Counted from the first letter of the stretch, positions 46,949-53,817 are shown. The stretch is DNA of 64,000 nucleotides from an uncultured Clostridia bacterium (GCA_944384855.1 CALWUY010000011.1:19463-83462), one strand, 5' to 3'. Program-made: numbers and translations. Notes: generated by a model not told the origin, from the letters alone.

Positions 46949-47012
46949 ATAAAATATTTTATCATAAAATATTTTCGTTTGCATCATTATTTTAATCAGT
47001 ATAAAATATTTG
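46949..47012. repeat. Three ATAAAATATTT boxes upstream of GH78 gene
   Basis: A perfect palindrome of 14 bp (46949-46962), ATAAAATATTTT (46964-46975) and ATAAAATATTT (47001-47011). A minus-strand TATAAT (46951-46946) overlaps the first box. They may be operators for the rhamnosidase-like gene. Confidence 0.4.
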
Positions 47013-47029
47013 ATTTGTAGTAAATTCAA

Positions 47030-47062
47030 AAAGTCCCAAAGCATAAAAAGCTTCGGGACTTT
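47030..47062 (-). terminator. Original rplM-rpsI terminator, now beyond attL
   Basis: AAAGTCCCAAAGC (47030-47042) and GCTTCGGGACTTT (47050-47062) pair with one mismatch, which becomes a G-U pair in minus-strand RNA, followed by TTTTTGAATTT on that strand. It lies just outside the integrated element; before insertion it would have followed rpsI directly. It now also serves the integrase gene. Confidence 0.75.
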
Positions 47063-47084
47063 CTGTAATATTCACAAAAATAAC

Positions 47085-47101
47085 AATTATCTCTTTGAGA
47101 A
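47085..47101. repeat. attL core, 17 bp
   Basis: Left copy of the 17-bp direct repeat. It differs from the right copy at the very next base on either side (C/T before, A/C after), which defines the repeat length. Confidence 0.85.
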
Positions 47102-47217
47102 ATAAGAACGCTGTTTTATAGTGTTTTGTATCGTTTTGAAAAGTCCGATAAAATAAGGCTTTACCTTGATTATTGTATCATAACTTTTTGTAAATTGCAA
47201 TAGCATTTTGTATTTTC

Positions 47218-47245
47218 GGACATCAAAAGGACATCACGGACATCA
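47218..47245. repeat. Left arm-type integrase sites, GGACATCA x3
   Basis: GGACATCA at 47218-47225, 47229-47236 and 47238-47245, all in the same direction; the last overlaps the stop codon of the integrase gene. Two further copies in the same orientation lie near the right end (53726-53744). Repeated octamers inside both ends are the layout of arm-type binding sites of lambda-like integrases. Confidence 0.65.
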
Positions 47246-48382
47246 ATTTCCATTCAGTTTTAAGGAAATCAAATCAGCAACTTTTGCCTTTGAGCTTTTC
47301 AAAACATCTGCATATACATTCGCTGTTGTTGATACATCTGAATGACCGAGCAACTCACTTACAATTTTTAAGTCAATACCGCTGTTTATCAAAAGTGTTG
47401 CGTTGCAATGGCGTAAACTATGCAAAGTGATAAAGTCAAAGTCTGTACCCTTTACAAATCGTCTGAATTGTGTGTTGAGTCCTGACCTATCAACAAAATT
47501 TCCGCTCTCTGTTGTAAATACCATTTCAGGATAAGTATATAATTTTCCGAGTTTGCTCAACTTTTCATCATTATACTTTTTCTGTTCTCTGAATATATCA
47601 GCCAAAATATCAGATAAAGCAATATATCTGTTACTTGTTGCTGTTTTAGGCGGTTGAAGCCAATGTTTACCGCCCACATCTGTTAAAGTGTTTTCAATGT
47701 GTATTGTCTTATTTTCAAAGTCTATATCTTGCCAACGGAGAGCCAAGCACTCACCCGAACGCATACCTGTAAATAACAATACTTTTATAATGCGGTTGAA
47801 TTGTGTGTTATCCTCAACCATTTTTAACAAGTCTTTTGCTTGATTTTCGTCAAGAAAAGGCTTTTTTTCTTTTGCTGTTTCCGCTTTTGGCAATATAACC
47901 GCCTTTGTGCAGGGCGTTTCTTTGATAAAACCTTGCTCCACAGCACGAGCAAAAACACTTTGCAAAATGACATATACTTTGCGACAGGTTGCAGGCTGAT
48001 ATGTGCGAGTTTTGAAAAAGGCTGTAATCTTTGCAGGGGTAAAATCTTTGAGTTTGATGTTTCCTAATTCAGGAAGCAAATTGTTTTTTATTTGCTTTTC
48101 GTAATTGTAGGCAGTTATCGGCTTTAACTTGTTTTTTGCGTAGTTATCAATAAACCATTCAGCCATTTCAGAAAACCGCATATTTTCGTTTAACGAGGAC
48201 AGCCCTCTACATTTACGCTCAAATTCAACTGCAAATTCTTGAGCCAGTTTTTCAGCCTTTTTCGGTGTAGTATTTTCAGGTGGTTTATATGTAGTTGTTT
48301 TTCTGATTTTCTTTCCGTTCACATCAAGACCGAGAGAAACCACAATTTGAAATGTGTTGCCACGCTTATTTATTGTTGCCAT
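47243..48382 (-). CDS. Tyrosine integrase of the rpsI element
   Basis: 379 residues. An N-terminal arm-binding region (about 1-60, with FQIVVSLGLDVNGKKIRKTT) and a core-binding domain (65-165) precede the catalytic domain. Catalytic residues: Arg208 (FTGMRSGE), Lys246 (PPKTATS), His321 and Arg324 (LHSLRH), His347 (LLGHSDV) and Tyr357 (TANVY). All are present, so the enzyme looks active. It is read toward the attL end and stops 142 bp from it. A consensus promoter lies just upstream (48421-48449). Integration into ribosomal protein genes is known for several Firmicute elements of this integrase type. Confidence 0.96.
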   Translation of the reverse strand: MATINKRGNTFQIVVSLGLDVNGKKIRKTTTYKPPENTTPKKAEKLAQEFAVEFERKCRGLSSLNENMRFSEMAEWFIDNYAKNKLKPITAYNYEKQIKNNLLPELGNIKLKDFTPAKITAFFKTRTYQPATCRKVYVILQSVFARAVEQGFIKETPCTKAVILPKAETAKEKKPFLDENQAKDLLKMVEDNTQFNRIIKVLLFTGMRSGECLALRWQDIDFENKTIHIENTLTDVGGKHWLQPPKTATSNRYIALSDILADIFREQKKYNDEKLSKLGKLYTYPEMVFTTESGNFVDRSGLNTQFRRFVKGTDFDFITLHSLRHCNATLLINSGIDLKIVSELLGHSDVSTTANVYADVLKSSKAKVADLISLKLNGN

Positions 48383-48420
48383 CTTTCACCTCTCCAATAT
48401 TGTTAAATATCGTTTTATAT

Positions 48421-48449
48421 TATTATATATTATCTCTTGTAATTTGTCA
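48421..48449 (-). promoter_or_regulatory. Consensus promoter of the integrase gene
   Basis: On the minus strand TTGACA (48449-48444), a 17-bp spacer and TATAAT (48426-48421): a perfect match to the housekeeping consensus. The integrase start codon is about 39 bp downstream. Confidence 0.85.
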
Positions 48450-48456
48450 ATAAGAT

Positions 48457-48537
48457 AATACATTGTATGAAGTGTATCAAAATCGTATATATTGTATATA
48501 CATTTTCTTATAAAGCAGATAAAAACACAATATATTG
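48457..48537. promoter_or_regulatory. Three palindromes between the opposing promoters
   Basis: ATACATTGTAT (48457-48467), GTATATATTGTATATAC (48484-48500) and ACAATATATTGT (48526-48537) share a TATTGTAT-like core and lie between the -35 boxes of the integrase and excisionase promoters. This is where a repressor would control both. No repressor gene is evident in the element unless the small HTH proteins serve. Confidence 0.55.
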
Positions 48538-48557
48538 TATTTTTCAAAACAAAACGC

Positions 48558-48586
48558 TTGACAAAAGAAAAATATTGTGATATAAT
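48558..48586 (+). promoter_or_regulatory. Consensus promoter of the replication/cargo operon
   Basis: TTGACA (48558-48563), a 17-bp spacer and TATAAT (48581-48586), again a perfect match. Transcription would start near 48593, about 365 nt before the first gene, leaving a long leader. Confidence 0.85.
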
Positions 48587-48592
48587 ACAAAT

Positions 48593-48926
48593 AACAAAAG
48601 AATATTGAACAGTTTTAGTTCCCAAACGACAACCCCAATGTCGTAAAATCAGGCGGTAAATATTGATACAATAAAGTATCATTGCTATTACGAGTGTTTT
48701 ACCGAAAAATTGTCGCTTCCTTTCCGACAGAAAATAGATGGGCTACATAGTGGATAGTTAAACCACATTAAATAAAACGTAAAATGTATGAGGGGAACAC
48801 AGAATAGAACGAGCCAACGAGCGTAATACTCACGAGCTTGTCGACACCTTTTTGGTGTATTCTATTTTGTGTTGTCCTCTTTGTTTTTAGAGAGCAACGC
48901 AAAAAAACGTTGTTCTCTTTTCTTTT
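48593..48926 (+). ncRNA. Long structured leader RNA ending in a terminator
   Basis: The leader contains hairpins ACGAC..GTCGT (48626-48644), an outer CGGTAAA..TTTACCG (48654-48704) around TGATAC..GTATCA (48664-48681), TGTCG..CGACA (48711-48729), and a 20-bp stem (48790-48809 with 48860-48879) that has only one mismatch and two G-U pairs and encloses two smaller hairpins (48810-48840 and 48844-48858), a three-way junction. A terminator follows at 48889-48926. The excisionase-like gene starts 32 bp later with its own ribosome site. The simplest model is transcription attenuation or antitermination; a stand-alone small RNA is also possible. I do not recognise a named RNA family. Confidence 0.6.
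48889..48926 (+). terminator. Intrinsic terminator before the excisionase-like gene
   Basis: AGAGAGCAACG (48889-48899) pairs with CGTTGTTCTCT (48908-48918), with one G-U pair, followed by TTTCTTTT. It stands between the promoter and the first gene it would serve. Confidence 0.85.
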
Positions 48927-48957
48927 GCAAAAAATTATTTGTAAAGGAGTAAAAACA

Positions 48958-49146
48958 ATGACACAGGAAAACAAAGTAACAATGATGACGGTACGAGAGC
49001 TGGCAAGGACAGGAATACTCACAGAACACGCAATCAGATTGATGTTAAAACAAAACAAATTGCCTGTTCTCTATATCGGGAAAAAGGCACTAATCAATTA
49101 TGAAAAGACCGTTGAAATGTTGCAGAGCTTAACAGTTAAGCAGTAA
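48958..49146 (+). CDS. Excisionase-like HTH protein
   Basis: 62 residues with an AAAGGAG site nine bases upstream. The stretch MTVRELARTGILTEHAIRLM followed by KLPVLYIGKKALINYEKTVEML has the shape of MerR-like excisionase/helix-turn-helix domains: a helix-turn-helix, then a wing. Such proteins bind near attachment sites and steer the integrase toward excision. It is the first gene after the structured leader and terminator, the position where control of excision would be expected. It could instead be a simple transcription regulator. Confidence 0.75.
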   Translation: MTQENKVTMMTVRELARTGILTEHAIRLMLKQNKLPVLYIGKKALINYEKTVEMLQSLTVKQ

Positions 49147-49161
49147 GGCGGTGAACGGTTA

Positions 49162-51228
49162 TTGAATGGCTTAAAATCTCAAAGTGTGTGGTTATGTTGG
49201 CGTTATGAAACCGACAAAGACGGCAGACCGACAAAGATACCATATAATGCAAAAACAGGCGGTAAAGCAAAGACCGATTTACCGTCAACCTGGAATGATT
49301 ATTCTGTATCAGAAAAAGCCAAGCCCAAGTATAGCGGTATTGGTTTTGTGTTTGCAAATGGTATTTGCGGAATTGATATTGACGGAACAGACGGACACAC
49401 ACAGGCAAATCCGCTCCAAGATGAAATACTGAAACTGTTTGAGGGTACATATATCGAAAGAAGCCCAAGCGGAAACGGTTTTCATATTCTGTTCAAGTGT
49501 GATATGTCAAGAATACCCAAGACCACAAACAAGAACGGAGCGGAAAAACTTGATACAAAGTATTATCAAAAAAATCCGAAAAATGGGCTTGAATGTTATT
49601 TCAGCGGATTAACAAACAGATATTTTACATTTACAGGTGATAGAGTATCTGACACCGAAACAATAACGGACAAGACCGAAGAAGTCCTATATTTCATAGA
49701 AAAGTATATGTATAAAGGCGGTGAACGATTGAGTAAAAATATACTTGATATAGCAAGGAAATCAAAGAACGGTGCAAAGTTTATTGCTTTATATGATAGG
49801 GGCGATATATCGGCGTATAACAACGATGAAAGCTCCGCAGACATAGCCCTTTGTAATATACTTGCATTCTATCTACAAGGCGATACAAACGCCATTGACA
49901 CAGCTTTTCGAGGTAGTGCTTTATACCGTCAAAAATGGGAGCGTGCAGACTATCGAGAAGCAACAATATCAAAGGCGGTTGCTCTGTGTGGGGGCGAGTA
50001 TTACAAAGGCAGAGGCAGACCAAGAAAAGAGCCTCAAAAAGACGATACAAGCGATTTATTTACACCTGAAGTATTATCTGACTACCTGACCGAAAACGGC
50101 GTTACAGTACGGTTAAACGATGTTACACAGCTTATTGACATTGAGGGTATGCAGGGCGAAAGTCAAGAGCGTTTGCATTCCAATATATCAGCCATTCTGT
50201 ATAGTGAGTTACAGGACAATTACAAGCGGTGCAATATGCAAATTATATCCGCATACCTTGATATAGTGGCAAGCCGTAACAGATACAATCCTGTGATTGA
50301 ATTGCTGAACTCATACGAATATGACGGCAGGGACTATCTTTCGGAATTGTATTCCATTCTACATATTGCCGATGATGACGAATTGAGCCGTACACTTATT
50401 AAAAAATGGTTATGGCAAAGCATATCCCTGTTACATAACGATGAAACAGAGCCATTCGGAGCAGATGGCGTTCTTGTAATCACAGGTAAACAAGGAATTG
50501 GCAAAACCTCTCTTTTCCGAAAGTTAGCACTAAAACCGCAGTTTTTCAAAGAGGGCGTTTGCATTGATTTTAGAGATAAGGACAGTTATATAAAAGCTCT
50601 GTCCTGTTGGATAGCTGAAATGGGCGAAATCGAAAGCACATTCAGAAGCGATATTGAACGCCTGAAAGCGTTTATCACAAATTCCGTTGACGAGTACCGC
50701 CGTCCATACGGCAGGGACAGTATCAGAGCGATACGCAGGACAAGCCTTTGCGGTACTTGTAATAGTGATGAATTTCTTCTCGACCGAACTGGAAATAGAA
50801 GATTTATGACGGTTAGAATTGATAAAATTGACCTTGACCGCTTGCGTGATTTTAATGCCGTGCAGTTGTGGAAACAAATCGAGCAAATGGCATTGAATGA
50901 TATTCAAGGATTTAGATTGACACAGGCTGAACAAAAGCAACTTGCAGAGAGAAACGCCAATCACGAAAAGAAACTCAAAGGCGAAAACGAAATTGAGGAC
51001 ATTCTCAATCAATCCGATAATGCAAGGTATAAAATCGAGTGGTTATATATGACCGTTACAGATTTTAAGCAGTTATACTCCGATGAACTCCGAGCCTATT
51101 CCTCTGCACAAATCGGAAAAGTGCTTGATAAAATGGGATATAACGCAGAAATCCGAAAGTTTGACGGCAAAACTCAAAGATTGAGAGTGCTACCGAAACG
51201 CAATTATAATTTTGTCCATCATATTTAA
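49162..51228 (+). CDS. Primase/VapE-like replication protein
   Basis: 688 residues; the start appears to be TTG (49162), after GGCGGTGA. Residues 1-200 resemble the primase-polymerase-like domain of NrS-1-type phage enzymes (VWLCWRYETDKDGRPTKIPY, then GIGFVFANGICGIDIDGTDG with the acidic GIDID motif). The C-terminal half is a VapE-type P-loop helicase: Walker A GKQGIGKTS (442-450), then AEMGEIES, RLKAFIT, PYGRD and LDRTGNRRFMTV. It probably primes and unwinds the element's own DNA, so the element can replicate after excision. VapE-type genes are common in phage satellites and pathogenicity islands. No origin was identified. Confidence 0.88.
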   Translation: MNGLKSQSVWLCWRYETDKDGRPTKIPYNAKTGGKAKTDLPSTWNDYSVSEKAKPKYSGIGFVFANGICGIDIDGTDGHTQANPLQDEILKLFEGTYIERSPSGNGFHILFKCDMSRIPKTTNKNGAEKLDTKYYQKNPKNGLECYFSGLTNRYFTFTGDRVSDTETITDKTEEVLYFIEKYMYKGGERLSKNILDIARKSKNGAKFIALYDRGDISAYNNDESSADIALCNILAFYLQGDTNAIDTAFRGSALYRQKWERADYREATISKAVALCGGEYYKGRGRPRKEPQKDDTSDLFTPEVLSDYLTENGVTVRLNDVTQLIDIEGMQGESQERLHSNISAILYSELQDNYKRCNMQIISAYLDIVASRNRYNPVIELLNSYEYDGRDYLSELYSILHIADDDELSRTLIKKWLWQSISLLHNDETEPFGADGVLVITGKQGIGKTSLFRKLALKPQFFKEGVCIDFRDKDSYIKALSCWIAEMGEIESTFRSDIERLKAFITNSVDEYRRPYGRDSIRAIRRTSLCGTCNSDEFLLDRTGNRRFMTVRIDKIDLDRLRDFNAVQLWKQIEQMALNDIQGFRLTQAEQKQLAERNANHEKKLKGENEIEDILNQSDNARYKIEWLYMTVTDFKQLYSDELRAYSSAQIGKVLDKMGYNAEIRKFDGKTQRLRVLPKRNYNFVHHI

Positions 51229-51367
51229 TATACGGTTACAGGTTACACGGGTTACAGTAATTTCTATGGAGTATCTAAAAAAAATAAAATAATATATTTA
51301 TGATTATATACTCTATGGAAAAATGCGTAACTCTTGTAACCTCTGTAACCGACAGAGAGGTGAAGCA

Positions 51368-51580
51368 ATGGTTATTCTATCACAAGAGAAAATATGCACG
51401 CATAAGGGCTGTATAGTGTGGTTGCAAAGAATACAAGACTATTCACCGCCTGATTATGCTGAATGGTGCGTACAGTTTGCAGGGAACGGACATTATTTTC
51501 CTGAATATGATGAAGCCGTTGACTATATACGCAAACGAAAATTTTTGAATAATAAACAAATCCAAATGTTAGCGAGGTGA
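51368..51580 (+). CDS. Small element protein of unknown function
   Basis: 70 residues from the ATG at 51368, preceded by GAGGTGA; a longer frame from 51323 lacks a site. It is rich in Tyr, Trp and charged residues (SPPDYAEWCVQF, FPEYDEAVDYIRKRKF) and has two cysteines near CTHKGCIVW. No family is recognised. The stop codon is part of the ribosome site of the next small gene, so it belongs to the element's operon. Confidence 0.6.
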   Translation: MVILSQEKICTHKGCIVWLQRIQDYSPPDYAEWCVQFAGNGHYFPEYDEAVDYIRKRKFLNNKQIQMLAR

Positions 51581-51585
51581 AACAG

Positions 51586-51735
51586 ATGACAGACTATGAC
51601 AAAATGCTCATAGACCTTTTGAATGATAAAATCAAACAATGGGAGCATAAATGGAATGAGCAAAGAAAAGAAATCAATCGACTAAAAGCCGAAATACGAG
51701 AACTCAAAAAGGGAGTGAATACAGATGAAAAGTAA
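51586..51735 (+). CDS. Very small coiled-coil protein
   Basis: 49 residues, with GAGGTGA five bases before the ATG. The sequence is almost entirely charged heptad-like helix (LLNDKIKQWEHKWNEQRKE, then INRLKAEIRELKKG), so a coiled coil is likely. It overlaps the start of the lipoprotein gene by 11 bp. No known function; it could be a regulator or scaffold-like partner. Its tight packing between two other coding genes supports it being real. Confidence 0.55.
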   Translation: MTDYDKMLIDLLNDKIKQWEHKWNEQRKEINRLKAEIRELKKGVNTDEK

Positions 51736-52057
51736 AATTGCTTTTGCGGTGCTTGTATCTGTGTGTTTGATGTTATTTGCAGGGTGCAACAATGAGCCGA
51801 AAATGCTATATCAGAGTGATAGCGTTACAATCGAACGAGAGGGCAATAAAACGGCTGTATATGACCTTTGGGCAGATAAGGAATACTCTTTCCGCTCCGT
51901 TCGTGTAAAGCGTTCTGAAAGCGTTTTCGAGCCTTATACAACGGTTGACACCGATACAATAAAAATCGAGATTATTCCGTCAGGCTTGCGAGTATATGAC
52001 AAGACGGCAAACAAGATTTTTACATATCAGCGAAAAAGTTTACACAATAAGGGGTGA
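51725..52057 (+). CDS. Small lipoprotein of the element
   Basis: 110 residues. A lysine start, a hydrophobic stretch and the lipobox LFAGC with Cys21 as lipid attachment site mark an exported lipoprotein. The mature part is a short beta-rich domain (YQSDSVTIEREGNKTAVYD, EYSFRSVRVKRS, KIEIIPSGLRVYDKTANK). Surface lipoproteins on small mobile elements sometimes exclude competing phages or plasmids, but nothing here proves it. It follows the coiled-coil gene with overlap and is 4 bp before the HTH gene. Confidence 0.75.
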   Translation: MKSKIAFAVLVSVCLMLFAGCNNEPKMLYQSDSVTIEREGNKTAVYDLWADKEYSFRSVRVKRSESVFEPYTTVDTDTIKIEIIPSGLRVYDKTANKIFTYQRKSLHNKG

Positions 52058-52061
52058 TTGA

Positions 52062-52424
52062 ATGGAATTGAAACCAAAAGACGAACACATCTTGACCGCT
52101 CTGTTATCCTGTGGGAGCATAGCAGAGGCAGAGAAAATTTCAGGCGTTAGCCGTACCACAATTTACAACAGGCTTGCAGATGAAACATTCAAGGCAGAAT
52201 ATGACCGCAGGCGTTCACTTGTTTTGAATGAGGCTTGTAATTCACTACAAGCAACATTGACAAAGGCAGTTGACACAATCAGGGGTATTATGGAAGATAC
52301 GGACACAGCTCCGCAGGTGCGATTAAATGCCTCTGCCCTGATATTGCAAAATTGCTTGAAGTACACCGAACAGGCAGACATAATTTCAAGAATTGAAGAA
52401 CTTGAAAAAAGTATGAATAATTAA
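52062..52424 (+). CDS. Small-terminase-like HTH protein
   Basis: 120 residues. The N-terminus has a helix-turn-helix (ILTALLSCGSIAEAEKISGV, then SRTTIYNRLADETFKAEYD) of the kind found at the start of phage small terminase subunits and of phBC6A51-type proteins. The middle is helical (LNEACNSLQATLTKAVDTI, TAPQVRLNASALILQNCLK), as in oligomerising terminase cores. If it is a small terminase subunit it would redirect DNA packaging of a helper phage, a hallmark of phage-inducible islands. The alternative is a DNA-binding regulator. No large terminase is nearby. Confidence 0.55.
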   Translation: MELKPKDEHILTALLSCGSIAEAEKISGVSRTTIYNRLADETFKAEYDRRRSLVLNEACNSLQATLTKAVDTIRGIMEDTDTAPQVRLNASALILQNCLKYTEQADIISRIEELEKSMNN

Positions 52425-52445
52425 ATTATAAGGAGATTTTGAACT

Positions 52446-53108
52446 ATGGCACAATATAGAAATGTAACAGAATTTTTAACCAAAATAAGAGAAACATACA
52501 ACAAAGCAAGAGAAGAATATACCCTCTTGAATGATAGACTTGATAAGATTGAGGCGTTGAGAGTGCGTGATATTAAAAGAGGGTGGGCAAATCCTCAATT
52601 TCAGAAAGAGGACACCGAAACATATCAGAAAAACAAGGCAGAAATCAAAAAGCAACTTTCTGAACTTATCAATAATACCAATGCTGAATACGAAAAAATC
52701 AAGGCTGAATGCGAGGCGGTTTTCGGTGAGTATGACCGAGCAACAGGAAAGAAAGTTGACCTTGCAACTGTTGAATTGTTAAAGAGTGGTATTTTGCGAC
52801 CTGACGAAATCAAGGCACTAATAAACGATTTTAACGGCAATTCCGCAATGCTCCGTATTATCGGAGATTATGCCTATAAAAGAGGCAAGGAAGAAAAGGA
52901 CAATGAGCTGTTTGCTATCGGTACACAATATAAAGATTATCGCATACCATACAATGAACATCTTGACACTCTTATTATGTGGGGGCAAAAGGCTATGCGT
53001 GATGACAGGGGACTTTCTGACGGTATAGCAAGGGTGTATGATGAACAGGCAGACAGGATTTTTGCCGAAGCAGAAAACATCTATATCACGGTGGGCGAAA
53101 ATGAATAA
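52446..53108 (+). CDS. Coiled-coil protein of unknown function
   Basis: 220 residues; an AAGGAG site precedes the ATG. The first 110 residues are strongly helical and charged (FLTKIRETYNKAREEYTLLN, then KAEIKKQLSELINNTNAEYE), and the second half is more globular (RPDEIKALINDFNGNSAMLR, GDYAYKRGKEEKDN, NEHLDTLIMWGQKAM). I recognise no family. Phage scaffold-like or tail-associated proteins can look like this, but so can many others. The next gene begins inside its final codons. Confidence 0.6.
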   Translation: MAQYRNVTEFLTKIRETYNKAREEYTLLNDRLDKIEALRVRDIKRGWANPQFQKEDTETYQKNKAEIKKQLSELINNTNAEYEKIKAECEAVFGEYDRATGKKVDLATVELLKSGILRPDEIKALINDFNGNSAMLRIIGDYAYKRGKEEKDNELFAIGTQYKDYRIPYNEHLDTLIMWGQKAMRDDRGLSDGIARVYDEQADRIFAEAENIYITVGENE

Positions 53109-53250
53109 AGATGTATTGAAACGCCTTGAAATATTGGAAAATGACGAGGTAATCGAAATCGAAGATATTTCAATGTATGAAAGAGAAATTTTCGGAGATG
53201 ACGAGGGGGCAGACGATGAAAAGCATAATCGAAAGATTGAGAAAACTTGA
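53101..53250 (+). CDS. Small acidic protein, tandem paralogue 1
   Basis: 49 residues from the ATG at 53101, overlapping the previous stop by 8 bp. It opens MNKDVLKRLEILEND and is highly acidic in the middle (EVIEIEDISMYEREI). The RL-x-x-LE opening is shared with the next two genes, suggesting a small tandem family. The tail contains GDDEGADDEKHNRK. It also overlaps the start of the next gene by 35 bp. Function unknown. Confidence 0.5.
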   Translation: MNKDVLKRLEILENDEVIEIEDISMYEREIFGDDEGADDEKHNRKIEKT

Positions 53251-53440
53251 ACAGATAGCACCCGATAAGCTGGTTATCCTTGCAGACTTTGACGGAGTGG
53301 AAAAAGAATGTACCGTTGATGAGCTTGAGGCAAGCCCAAATGCAAGCTTTATCCGTGTAATAAGTGGGAACAGCCTTGACGATGTGCAAAGGATATTAAA
53401 CAGAATTGAGAGGATAGCTTATGAACAAGCCAATAATTAA
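53216..53440 (+). CDS. Small acidic protein, tandem paralogue 2
   Basis: 74 residues from the ATG at 53216, preceded by GAGGGGG. It opens MKSIIERLRKLEQI, like its neighbours, then continues LVILADFDGVEKECTVDEL and VISGNSLDDVQRILNRIERI. The DGxxE pattern in the middle is shared with the next protein. Both also end in a helix. No known family, and no sign of export. Overlap with the next gene is 20 bp. Confidence 0.6.
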   Translation: MKSIIERLRKLEQIAPDKLVILADFDGVEKECTVDELEASPNASFIRVISGNSLDDVQRILNRIERIAYEQANN

Positions 53441-53660
53441 AAGACTTACAGAGCTTGAAAAAGAGTTTTTCCGTGATGTGTGGGCTGATATCACATACAA
53501 TGACGGAAGAATAGAGCGGTTAAAGATTATTGATGTTTTGAACTTTTACACCAACGGCAAGACACCGCCAAAGATAACCGATGTATCATTTATCGGTGAT
53601 GTATCACGGCAGGGCATTTTGCCTGACCTTGTAAAATACTTTATCGAAACTAACCGATAA
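53421..53660 (+). CDS. Small acidic protein, tandem paralogue 3
   Basis: 79 residues opening MNKPIIKRLTELEKEF, then VWADITYNDGRIERLKII, ITDVSFIGDVSRQG and LPDLVKYFIETNR. It shares the RL-x-x-LE start and the central DGxxE pattern with its upstream neighbour. It is the last gene of the element and is followed by a strong terminator 12 bp after its stop codon. Function unknown; the family could be regulatory or packaging related. Confidence 0.6.
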   Translation: MNKPIIKRLTELEKEFFRDVWADITYNDGRIERLKIIDVLNFYTNGKTPPKITDVSFIGDVSRQGILPDLVKYFIETNR

Positions 53661-53671
53661 GCAACAAAAAA

Positions 53672-53708
53672 AGCGGTTGAGGATTATACCTTAACCGCTG
53701 ATTTTTTT
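53672..53708 (+). terminator. Terminator of the element operon
   Basis: AGCGGTTGAGG (53672-53682) and CCTTAACCGCT (53689-53699) form an 11-bp stem with one G-U pair, followed by GATTTTTTT. It prevents antisense transcription into rpsI. Confidence 0.9.
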
Positions 53709-53725
53709 ATGTTTTTTGACCGTTC

Positions 53726-53744
53726 GGACATCAAACGGACATCA
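53726..53744. repeat. Right arm-type integrase sites, GGACATCA x2
   Basis: GGACATCA at 53726-53733 and 53737-53744, same orientation as the three copies at the left end and 57 bp from the attR core. Confidence 0.6.
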
Positions 53745-53800
53745 AAAAAGGCTTGCAACAAGGCGAAAACCCCGTAAACAAGCCATTTTTTCGATAAAAT

Positions 53801-53817
53801 AATTATCTCTTTGAGAA
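53801..53817. repeat. attR core, 17 bp, in rpsI
   Basis: Right copy of the 17-bp repeat. On the minus strand it encodes the end of rpsI (Phe-Ser-Lys-Arg-stop) plus two bases, so the gene end is provided by the element after integration. Confidence 0.85.

Larger units (their letters stand above)
47085..53817. mobile_element. 6.7-kb integrative element in the 3' end of rpsI
   Basis: The 17-bp sequence AATTATCTCTTTGAGAA occurs at both ends (47085-47101 and 53801-53817). The right copy includes the last four codons and the stop of rpsI, so insertion restores the gene. Between them lie a tyrosine integrase (minus), opposing promoters, an excisionase-like gene, a primase/VapE-like protein and about eight small genes (plus). 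No relaxase, secretion gene, capsid gene or large terminase is seen. The gene order int, regulators, replication, small-terminase-like protein is reminiscent of phage-inducible islands; a minimal mobilizable element is the alternative. Confidence 0.88.

Noticed and set aside
48768-49058. A 96-codon minus-strand open frame over the structured leader
   Set aside because: Runs through the 20-bp stem and terminator and overlaps the excisionase-like gene; no ribosome site.
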